NCBI RefSeq assembly: GCF_002095535.1
Contig: NZ_MLJI01000003.1
Location: forward strand, 310,001 to 374,000
Direction of reading: 5' to 3'
Source of the DNA: Pantoea cypripedii
Lineage (GTDB): Bacteria > Pseudomonadota > Gammaproteobacteria > Enterobacterales > Enterobacteriaceae
DNA length: 64,000 nt
In this document: positions 57,328 to 64,000 of the stretch, piece by piece
Position numbering within the stretch: position 1 is the stretch's first letter
How the letters are laid out: the number at the start of each line of letters is the position of its first letter
The notes under the pieces: generated by a model
Told to the model about the DNA's origin: nothing
Databases searched by the model: none
Seen by the model: the letters and a program-made list of their open reading frames with translations, nothing else
Made by a program: the position numbers and the translations under genes

Positions 57328-58473
57328 CTAAGATAAATAAATTTCTTTCAGCCGCTTTTTAAAGGTTTGGGGATCATGCTGCTGGCGGATCCTCAATATT
57401 GCCTGCGCCGAGCGCTGGTTGATACTTTCCGGGTCATGCAGGACATCAGCAATATATCCCTTTAGCTGGCTGACCACGGTATTCCTGATTTTCTGTTTAG
57501 TCTGCTCTGAATCGATAGTAAATTCATACATATCATTCAGTTTGTAATCGATAAGCCAGCCGGTGGTCGGAGGGTTAATTTCGGGTAATGCACGCACATT
57601 GGTGGTTATTACCGGACAACCACACGCCTGCATTTCCAGCACGGAAAAACCATAAGTGTCCTGCCAGGTGGGAAGCAGGCCAACATCCGTCTCTTTTAAT
57701 AACGCAATGACAGATGAATTGGGTAACGAAGCGGAATGCTGGAAGAAAGGCCATTTTTTGATTAACCCTTCGATTTGACTGTAGAATTCTTCACGGTCCT
57801 GATATTGCCGATGAGCTATATTATGTTTGCGTGACAAATCACCAATGATATTCACCTGTATACGGTCAATATTGATGATCCCCTCGTTTGCCAGTTCAGA
57901 AAACGCCATCACCACTTCGGCCCCGCCTTTGCGGTAAAACTCATTGCCGATAAAGGTAAAAGTGACCTTATCTCCGGTGACTTCGCGCCCTTTATCTGTG
58001 AGTAAAGGCTGGGGGGGATGCATCACGCATAGCTTCGCGGCGATAACCTCTTTAAACGCCGGGAAGGCTTCCAGCAGCTTCAGCTGGATATTGCTGGTGG
58101 CTTCGGAAATGGCAATCAACTGGATGCACTCTTTACGGGCCGCAAGCTGCATCAGGTTATGAAGTTCGGGATTGTCTGTCTTGGCTACGCCTGCAACCGG
58201 CAGGACGCGTGGAATTTCGGTTTCGAAGGTCGAAACCCAGCGGTCCGACGTGCGGGCAACTTCATTAAAAAGATGAATGATATCCGCATCATTCGCCGCC
58301 AAACCGGGAACAGGCTGAAAGACAAATATCTTATTTTTCTTCAAAAATTTCTGACGCAGGGCATTGATGTAAAGATATATGTTTTTCTTTTTCAGATTCA
58401 CATAATTGTTTTCAGAATCCACCATTATGTTTCTTTTTTCCGGATAACCATCACTACTCACTACAATTTTCAT
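57328..58473 (-). CDS. GT4-type glycosyltransferase, AT-richer than its neighbours
   Basis: A 381-residue GT-B enzyme. The donor-binding half has FIGNEFYRKGG (about 180) and the E-x7-E motif in TYGFSVLEMQACGCPVITT. The acceptor half is Lys/Asn-rich with no family clue. The ATG at 58473 follows GGAGG; a TTG one codon earlier is ignored. The gene stands alone, not in a polysaccharide cluster, and its AT-rich, Lys/Asn/Ile-rich coding differs from flanking genes, suggesting horizontal gain. The 233 bp upstream hold no gene. Confidence 0.85.
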   Translation of the reverse strand: MKIVVSSDGYPEKRNIMVDSENNYVNLKKKNIYLYINALRQKFLKKNKIFVFQPVPGLAANDADIIHLFNEVARTSDRWVSTFETEIPRVLPVAGVAKTDNPELHNLMQLAARKECIQLIAISEATSNIQLKLLEAFPAFKEVIAAKLCVMHPPQPLLTDKGREVTGDKVTFTFIGNEFYRKGGAEVVMAFSELANEGIINIDRIQVNIIGDLSRKHNIAHRQYQDREEFYSQIEGLIKKWPFFQHSASLPNSSVIALLKETDVGLLPTWQDTYGFSVLEMQACGCPVITTNVRALPEINPPTTGWLIDYKLNDMYEFTIDSEQTKQKIRNTVVSQLKGYIADVLHDPESINQRSAQAILRIRQQHDPQTFKKRLKEIYLS

Positions 58474-58706
58474 CAATCCTCCTTAACACTTGACGAGTTT
58501 ATAAGAATTAAAAAATCGCCAGTAAGACAGTTATAAAATAATTTCGTCATGAGTAAAGGAGTTGCGGGAAAATTAGGAAAAGTAGTAGTAATTTGTTTGG
58601 GAAGTATTAACAGGATGATAGAGCCAAGTGTAAATTATGTTTCCAACGTTCAAACAGTGCCAGTTGATAATGTGGAATGTCAGCCTGAGCTGACATTCCG
58701 ACCGTC

Positions 58707-59579
58707 TCAGCGCCCTTTCTTTTTCCGACCTGGCTGGGTGAAACGCTTACGTGATGCCGGATGCGCTTCTGCTTTGTCGCCTTTCTTCGGGCCATTGCTC
58801 ACGGGTTTGTTCGCGTTGCTGGTCTTTGCCGGGGCCTTTTTCGTCGGCTTATCTTCTGAAGACGAGTTTTCAATCAGCTTAAACAGGTCGATCAATTCAT
58901 CATCGGTCAAATCGCGCCACTCACCGAGCGGCAACCCTTTCAGATTGACGTTCATAATGCGGGTACGCTCCAGTTTGGTGACTTCAAAGCCAAAATGTTT
59001 ACACATGCGGCGGATCTGACGATTAAGCCCCTGCACCAGCGTGATACGAAACACAAAGGTCGATTCCTTCTTCACTTTGCATTTTTTGGTCACGGTACCG
59101 AGCATAGGGACACCCGCGCCCATTCCGGTAATAAATTCGTCTGTGATCGGTTTATCGACCGTTACCACATATTCCTTTTCGTGGTTGTTGCCAGCACGCA
59201 GGATTTTGTTGACCAAATCACCATGGTTGGTGAGGAAAATCAGTCCCTGCGAATCTTTATCCAGTCGGCCAATCGGAAATACGCGTTTGCTATGGTTGAC
59301 GAAATCACTGATGTTATCGCGCTCACCTTCTTCCATGGTGGTGATGATACCCACCGGTTTATTCAGCGCAATCAACACCAGATCGTCGGCGTCACGGGGT
59401 TCAATCAGCTGACCATTCACTTTAACTTCATCACCGGCAAACACCTGAGCACCCACAGAGGCACGTTTACCGTTGATAAAAACGTTGCCCTGCTCGATGT
59501 AACGATCGGCATCGCGACGCGAGCAAATGCCGCTTTCGCTGATGTATTTATTAAGGCGGGTGGATGAGTTGGTCAGCAT
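58707..59579 (-). CDS. rluF: 23S rRNA pseudouridine(2604) synthase
   Basis: Modifies U2604 in 23S rRNA. It has 290 residues, as in E. coli. An N-terminal S4 domain ([20 protein letters not shown]) precedes the RsuA-type catalytic domain, with the nucleophile Asp in [33 protein letters not shown] matches RluF closely. The C-terminal tail is low-complexity and lysine-rich (ending PGRKKKGR), as in E. coli. Confidence 0.96.
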   Translation of the reverse strand: MLTNSSTRLNKYISESGICSRRDADRYIEQGNVFINGKRASVGAQVFAGDEVKVNGQLIEPRDADDLVLIALNKPVGIITTMEEGERDNISDFVNHSKRVFPIGRLDKDSQGLIFLTNHGDLVNKILRAGNNHEKEYVVTVDKPITDEFITGMGAGVPMLGTVTKKCKVKKESTFVFRITLVQGLNRQIRRMCKHFGFEVTKLERTRIMNVNLKGLPLGEWRDLTDDELIDLFKLIENSSSEDKPTKKAPAKTSNANKPVSNGPKKGDKAEAHPASRKRFTQPGRKKKGR

Positions 59580-59659
59580 GGTTCCTCCGAAAAAAGAAGC
59601 GGACTATACAACAACCTTTGGCTTTCTGTGAGTGCTTTACGCAAAAGATGATAGCGGCG

Positions 59660-60067
59660 TTACGCTTGTAACGCCGTCAATCCATCACGTTCGATCAGCG
59701 TACGCAGTGGCGCAAAAAGCGGTTGCGGCAGTTGCTCAGGGGAGAACCAATGCCAGCCCTCGCATTTCTCCGGTTCAAGGCACTGCGGCTCACCATGGTG
59801 GCTGTGCGCCACCATAAACAGCGTGATGTAGTGTTTTTGCACTTCGGGAAAAACATCACTGACGAATGCGCCGTTTCGCAAGTCCTGCAACTGCAATCCG
59901 GTCTCTTCCTCAGTTTCACGGCGGGCACATTCCTCCGGGGTTTCACCAAATTCCAGATGCCCGCCCGGTGCGGACCAGTCACCCGCACCATGGCTGCCTT
60001 TACGGCGTCCCAGCAACAGTTTTCCGTTACGGAAAATCAAAACACCAACACCAATTTTCGGTGACAT
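59660..60067 (-). CDS. Nudix hydrolase
   Basis: A 135-residue MutT-like pyrophosphohydrolase. The Nudix box is complete: G-x5-E-x7-RETEEETGL within GGHLEFGETPEECAR. The ATG at 60067 follows AAGGGA; a longer frame would overlap the DUF1543 remnant. Substrate cannot be told from sequence; 8-oxo-dGTP, CTP or nucleotide sugars are possible. A hairpin GGCGTTAC-GCTT-GTAACGCC overlaps its 3' end (59656-59675). Confidence 0.88.
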   Translation of the reverse strand: MSPKIGVGVLIFRNGKLLLGRRKGSHGAGDWSAPGGHLEFGETPEECARRETEEETGLQLQDLRNGAFVSDVFPEVQKHYITLFMVAHSHHGEPQCLEPEKCEGWHWFSPEQLPQPLFAPLRTLIERDGLTALQA

Positions 60068-60080
60068 CGTTATTCCCTTA

Positions 60081-60581
60081 TTAAACCCCAATCGGTTGAT
60101 AGCCCTGCCATTCAGGACGGAACGGCGTGCCGTTAGCGTCCGGGGTCAGATGCACAAACAGGTTACCTACTTTATCCAGCAGCAGACAATCGTCCACATC
60201 CTTAAGATTGTCTTTGTGCTGATGATCTGCCCCCTTCAGCAGGTTTTCCAGTCCCTTCGCTTTGGCCTCTGCGGCATCGTTAGCGACAAACAGGTCGAAC
60301 GCGTGCAGCTCCGCGAGATTGGAAGGATGGTAAGCTCCGGCATTAACAAAGAACAGGCGCTGGCTACCGGTGGTGGGTTCCGGCAACAGGGAGATGCGGT
60401 AACCATCCGCCCAGGTGATGCGGGCATAACCATCGACATGGATCTTATCTGCATCGTCCAAACCAGGCTTCACGCAGTGCCGGGCCAGGCCTCCTCAGGT
60501 TGTTCTGCAGCGACAAACTGGATGTCATGCACTTCAATGTTCGGATTTTCCGGCATTGCCACCGACATAAAACATAAACAG
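60081..60581 (-). pseudogene. DUF1543 gene with several frameshifts
   Basis: Three frames together spell a DUF1543 protein. LFMFYVGGNAGKS reads from 60581, NIEVHDIQFVAAEQPEEAWP continues in the next frame, ALREAWFG follows in the third, and DADKIHVDGYARITWADGY onward runs open to 60081 (the last 130 codons). At least three single-base changes break the gene between about 60440 and 60545. Family members have no known function. The intact 3' half alone would lack the conserved N-terminal strand. Either a decaying gene or an error-prone stretch of sequence. Confidence 0.78.
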
Positions 60582-60684
60582 ATTACACCGAAGTCATTTC
60601 CTTGTGCTGAACGTAAATGGAAAAGCTGCGTTATAAAGCATGGTATATATCGATACAACTGTTTCGTGCTGATACCATGCCCGG

Positions 60685-61833
60685 CTATAGCCCAGGCCGA
60701 AAGCGCAGCGCCATTCCCATCAGCAACATAATCCCCGCGCTCATCAGAATCCATGCACTGTCCAGCGACGCTGCGTGGTCACGTACCATTCCGGCAATCA
60801 ACGGCATCAGCGCTGCGATCAGATACCCACCGCCCTGCACAAAAGAGAGCAATGCCCCGGCCTGTTCTGCTGTTTGCGCATGGTCAAGGGTGACAATCAG
60901 GGAAAGCGGGAACAGCGCGCCGATACCCAGCCCAAGCAGCAATGTGGGTAGCCAGGCCAGCACACCACCGAACGTGATCAGGCAAATTAATCCACCCAGG
61001 ATCAAGGCCAGTACCAGCAACAATGGACGGCGACGATCGGGAAAACGATGGATTAACGCCGAAAGCAGAAAGCCCGCCGCCACCTCCGTCAGCGTTAACG
61101 CCCCCAGGACATAGCCACTTTGCTCAGCGCTCCAGCCATGCTGCTGATAAAACGGCGGCAGCCAGGCCAGTACCAGCGTGTAGGCCGCAGTGCCGATGCC
61201 AAAAAACACCATCAACAGCCAGGCGCGCGCGGCATGGATCGCTTGTGGTTGTTTTGCCACCACTGCTGATACTGATAATGGCAACGCCCGTCTCCACAAC
61301 AATAAAGCGACCAATGCGGGCAGTGCCGGTAGCGCCAGCGCCATTGCTAAACCCTGCCAGGATGCCAGCGGAACGGCACTGATGGCAGCCAGTGCCGCAC
61401 CCGCCATAATCCCGGTGGTAAACAGCGCCATCAGCGTACTGGATTTGGCGCTGAAGCAACGTTTAATCAACGCGGGCATCAGCGCCTGGATCATGCCAAT
61501 CCCTGCACCGGCCAGCAGCGCGCTGGCGATCAACACCACGGATTGCAGGGCCAGACCACGTACCAGACAGGCCAGCACCAGCAGGGTCAAGCCGAGGGCG
61601 ATACCCTTGCTCTCCCCGACGGTGCGCAGCAGTCGCGGCCCAGCCAGCGCAGCAACCCCCATCATGATCACCGGTAAAGTCGTCAGCAGGCTAATCTGTG
61701 TAGCACTAAGATGGGCATCCTGTTGCAGGTAAGGATAAAGCGGCCCCAGCGCCGCCATCACCGGTCTGAGATTCAGGCCGATAATAAAAACCACTAAAGC
61801 AAACAACCCGATTGCGGGTAAGGTACGTTTCAC
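60685..61833 (-). CDS. CynX/NimT-type MFS transporter
   Basis: A 382-residue, 12-segment permease of the CynX/NimT (cyanate/2-nitroimidazole) family, recognised by GLNLRPVMAALGPLYPYL, the typical segment 1 to loop, and LSLIVTLDHAQTAEQAGALL. The start is set at a GTG (61833) with GGAG seven bases upstream; longer frames would cross the palindromic operator. It is divergent from a MarR regulator. Substrate unknown; in E. coli nimT is controlled by the divergent nimR (AraC), a different regulator class. Confidence 0.88.
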   Translation of the reverse strand: MKRTLPAIGLFALVVFIIGLNLRPVMAALGPLYPYLQQDAHLSATQISLLTTLPVIMMGVAALAGPRLLRTVGESKGIALGLTLLVLACLVRGLALQSVVLIASALLAGAGIGMIQALMPALIKRCFSAKSSTLMALFTTGIMAGAALAAISAVPLASWQGLAMALALPALPALVALLLWRRALPLSVSAVVAKQPQAIHAARAWLLMVFFGIGTAAYTLVLAWLPPFYQQHGWSAEQSGYVLGALTLTEVAAGFLLSALIHRFPDRRRPLLLVLALILGGLICLITFGGVLAWLPTLLLGLGIGALFPLSLIVTLDHAQTAEQAGALLSFVQGGGYLIAALMPLIAGMVRDHAASLDSAWILMSAGIMLLMGMALRFRPGL

Positions 61834-61847
61834 ATTGCTTCTCCGCC

Positions 61848-61879
61848 GATGATTTATCTTAACGTTAAGATAAATCATC
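61848..61879. promoter_or_regulatory. 32-bp perfect palindrome, operator of the MFS/MarR pair
   Basis: The left half GATGATTTATCTTAAC is followed immediately by its exact complement, with AACGTT at the centre. It lies 15 bp before the MFS GTG and 61 bp before the MarR GTG. MarR dimers bind symmetrical sites of this kind, and the inner TTATCTTAACGTTAAGATAA is of the right size. Confidence 0.75.
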
Positions 61880-61939
61880 AGGAAGAAATAGTCCGACCGC
61901 ACAAAGCAACACAGTAACCACAATAAGTGAGGGGGAAAA

Positions 61940-62434
61940 GTGGCGGATCACGTCGATTTTGTGACACAACAATGGGCCAGCGCGATGCCTGAGCTGGATG
62001 CATCATCCATGGCGATATTTGGTCGCATGCTGCGCATCATGAAACATCTGGCGAAAACCCGAGCCGAGGCCCTGTCCCCGTTTGGTTTTCGTGATGGGGA
62101 GTTTGACGTGCTGGCCACGTTACGCCGGGCGGGCTCACCCTTCTGTTTATCGCCGACGCAGTTGTATAAATCGTTGCTGGTCACCTCCGGCGCGATGACG
62201 AATCGTCTGAACCATCTAGAAGAGGCGGGGCTGATCGCCCGGGTCGCTGACCCGCAAGATAAACGCAGTAGCCTGGTCGCGTTAACGGTTGCCGGACGGG
62301 AGAAAATCGAGCAGGCATTGCAGGTGCATACGCAAACGCAAAATACGCTGCTGGCTGCACTGGCACCCGCGCAGCAGCAGCAGTTGTCGGCCCTGCTCAG
62401 CCAGTTGCTGGTCGCCAGTGAGCACGAGGCGTAA
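61940..62434 (+). CDS. MarR-family repressor
   Basis: A 164-residue winged-helix regulator starting at a GTG (61940) behind GAGGGGG. The recognition region is LSPTQLYKSLLVTSGAMTNR and the wing is VADPQDKRSSLVALT. Divergent from the CynX/NimT-type transporter, which it probably represses until a small effector binds. Confidence 0.9.
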   Translation: MADHVDFVTQQWASAMPELDASSMAIFGRMLRIMKHLAKTRAEALSPFGFRDGEFDVLATLRRAGSPFCLSPTQLYKSLLVTSGAMTNRLNHLEEAGLIARVADPQDKRSSLVALTVAGREKIEQALQVHTQTQNTLLAALAPAQQQQLSALLSQLLVASEHEA

Positions 62435-62525
62435 GTAAACGGCTCAGCCATGTGTCAAAATATAAATTCATTCACCCTTTTTTCCGCTATGTTAGCGGTC
62501 CGCTTCGCTTTTTTACGGACAGGAT

Positions 62526-63065
62526 ATGCAGAATAAATTTGCTCCTTCACAGATTCTTCTCCACTGGCTGACATTTTTCCTGGTGGTCATTGCCTATTGC
62601 ACCATGGAGTTTCGCGGGCTGGCAACGCGTGGATCCTGGCAGGGTTTTGCGATGATCATCGGCCATTTCAGTACAGGAAGCTGTGTGCTGGTGCTGATGT
62701 TATCGCGTGTATTGCTGCGCTTGCGTCATCGCAGCCCGGCCATCGTGCCAAAGCCAGAGGGCTGGCAAACCGGTCTGGCGCATTTGATGCATCTGGGGCT
62801 ATATCTGTTTTTTATCGCGCTGCCGATTCTCGGTATTCTTTCACGATTTTATCTGGGGCGAACCTGGTGGTTGTTTGGTATTCCGATGCCGGTCAGCGCT
62901 GCGCCCGACCCGGATTTTGCCGATATCCTGACAGGATTGCATAAAACGCTCGCGCCTTACGGCTACTGGCTGGTGGGAATCCATGCAGTGGCGGCGCTAA
63001 CCCACCACTATCTGATGAAGGACAACACCCTGCTGCGTATGATGCCGTCCCGACGCTCACGCTGA
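62526..63065 (+). CDS. cybB: Cytochrome b561
   Basis: Inner-membrane di-heme cytochrome, a superoxide:ubiquinone oxidoreductase in E. coli. It has 179 residues (E. coli 176), four membrane segments and histidine heme ligands in LLHWLTFFLV, the second segment, and HAVAALTHHYL. The C-terminus MKDNTLLRMMPSRRS matches E. coli CybB (KDNTLLRMMP). Its last 9 bp overlap the convergent AraC-type gene. Confidence 0.95.
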   Translation: MQNKFAPSQILLHWLTFFLVVIAYCTMEFRGLATRGSWQGFAMIIGHFSTGSCVLVLMLSRVLLRLRHRSPAIVPKPEGWQTGLAHLMHLGLYLFFIALPILGILSRFYLGRTWWLFGIPMPVSAAPDPDFADILTGLHKTLAPYGYWLVGIHAVAALTHHYLMKDNTLLRMMPSRRSR

Positions 63066-63998
63066 CCTTCCACGCCCGGCTACCTGACTGGCCGGGCGAC
63101 CGAAGTAGCGCTGGAACGCCACGCTAAAATTACGGGGATGCTGATAACCCACCTGCCAGGCTGCCTGTGCCACCTGATACCCTTCTTCCAGCAGCCGATG
63201 TGCCTGCTCCATTCGCAGTGCCAGCAACTTCTCACCGGGTGTGCAGCCAAAATGCTGCTGAAAGCCCTTTTTCAGCTGGTATTCACTCAAGCCCACCGCC
63301 AGTGCCAGCGCCGCCAGGGTAACAGGTTCAGCCAGATGCGCCCGCATCCAGTTATGTGCCTGTTCCAGCCGGTCGATATCCTGAGGATGGTGTTTCTTCG
63401 CCTGTGCAGCCGCAGGTTGCAGTTGATGGCGATGTAACGCCAGCAGATTCAGCGCCTGAATCTCGCGCAGCAACGGGTCGGGCTGCACCTCGTTAAGTTG
63501 TGCGCTGGTGGCGTGACCAAACAGGCTGAACAGATGGCGTTTCAATTGCGGCTGATGCAGCAAATTCTCCGCAGCATCTTCCCCGAGATAACGCTGCACG
63601 CTCTCGGCGTTCAGCACCAGCCGCAGCTGTTGCACCCGCTCCCCCGCACGATATAACCGTTCGCCGCTACCTAGCTAGCTAGGTGTCCCGCCTGGAACAA
63701 CACTTCATAACCGGAATCGGTACGGAAACGCGAGCTGCCCAGCAAACCGAAGGTCAGTACCAGCTGCGGCGAGTTTCCGCCTGGCTGGGAGCTTTCTGCC
63801 AACGCTTTTAACGGCTGATAATCAGACTGTACCAGGCGTATCCCACTGACCAGGCTGAACTGCCGCGAACGAAAAACCCCCGCACCGGGCTGGTGTTCAA
63901 TCCATGGCTCATCATCACCGCCAGGGTTCCGTTGCATCGTTTTCGCCTTCACGCAGAGTCAAATCGCCGTTTCGCAGACCAATGAGAATAAATTGCAT
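63057..63998 (-). pseudogene. AraC-family regulator, interrupted
   Basis: The C-terminal half is intact: 192 open codons ending in two AraC helix-turn-helix units (LAALALAVGLSEYQLKKGFQ and VAQAAWQVGYQHPRNFSVAF). Upstream, GERLYRAGERVQQLRLV is cut off from EVLFQAGHL by the dodecamer CTAGCTAGCTAG (63671-63682), which gives stops in all frames. Family comparison suggests that about ten residues are missing there. A second break lies near 63925-63935: MQFILIGLRNGDLTLREGEN reads from an ATG at 63998 but must change frame to reach DEPWIEHQPGAGVFRSRQF. The protein resembles PchR-type regulators. The gene may be decayed or mis-assembled; it ends at the window edge. Confidence 0.75.
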
Positions 63999-64000
63999 TG

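Noticed and set aside
58549..59019. 156-codon plus-strand frame before and across rluF
   Set aside because: Most of it is antisense to the rluF C-terminus; the non-overlapping part has no supporting signal.

Overview
The window is chromosomal DNA from an enterobacterium, most likely Erwiniaceae (Pantoea/Erwinia-like). This rests on the close protein-level match of NarG, NarK, NorR, YeaR, MalT, LamB, MalE, ArnA, RluF, CybB and YibH/YibI to enterobacterial families, moderately GC-rich DNA and many short extragenic palindromes. No rRNA, tRNA, insertion sequence, prophage or CRISPR array was seen.

Layout. 1-6.8 kb is a nitrate/nitric oxide region: 5' part of narG, narK, a small orphan gene, yeaR, a truncated norV, another small gene and norR. 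Three sigma-54 promoters, each with a pair of NorR-type sites, drive the two small genes and the norV remnant, so an intact NO sensor now controls a regulon whose classic NO reductase is gone. 6.8-16.6 kb holds stand-alone genes: fliD, an FtsI-like penicillin-binding protein, a ureohydrolase, a hipBA toxin-antitoxin module whose operator pattern also lies before the ureohydrolase, yibI-yibH and an orphan pqiB.

16.5-31.7 kb is a complete maltose/maltodextrin regulon in one block: malT, malPQ, malK-lamB-malM and malEFG. 31.7-42.1 kb is an accessory catabolic cluster: a signal-less binding protein, CobW GTPase, an MCGVCG small protein, two SDRs, an MFS transporter, an HP0310-like NodB-fold hydrolase, a GntR-type regulator with two winged helices, a second MFS transporter and a D-serine/D-threonine PLP enzyme. 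42.2-49.6 kb is the arnBCADTEF lipid A aminoarabinose operon.

50-57.3 kb has small orphans, the dat-ddc 1,3-diaminopropane operon, a chromosomal hok/sok locus with a readable Sok RNA, an aminotransferase, a LysR regulator and an aldo/keto reductase. 57.3-64 kb has a glycosyltransferase, rluF, a Nudix hydrolase, a multiply frameshifted DUF1543 gene, a CynX/NimT-like MFS divergent from a MarR regulator across a 32-bp perfect palindrome, cybB, and a broken AraC-type gene interrupted by a three-frame stop dodecamer. Several frame disruptions (37.1, 60.5 and 63.7-63.9 kb) may be real decay or sequence/assembly error.
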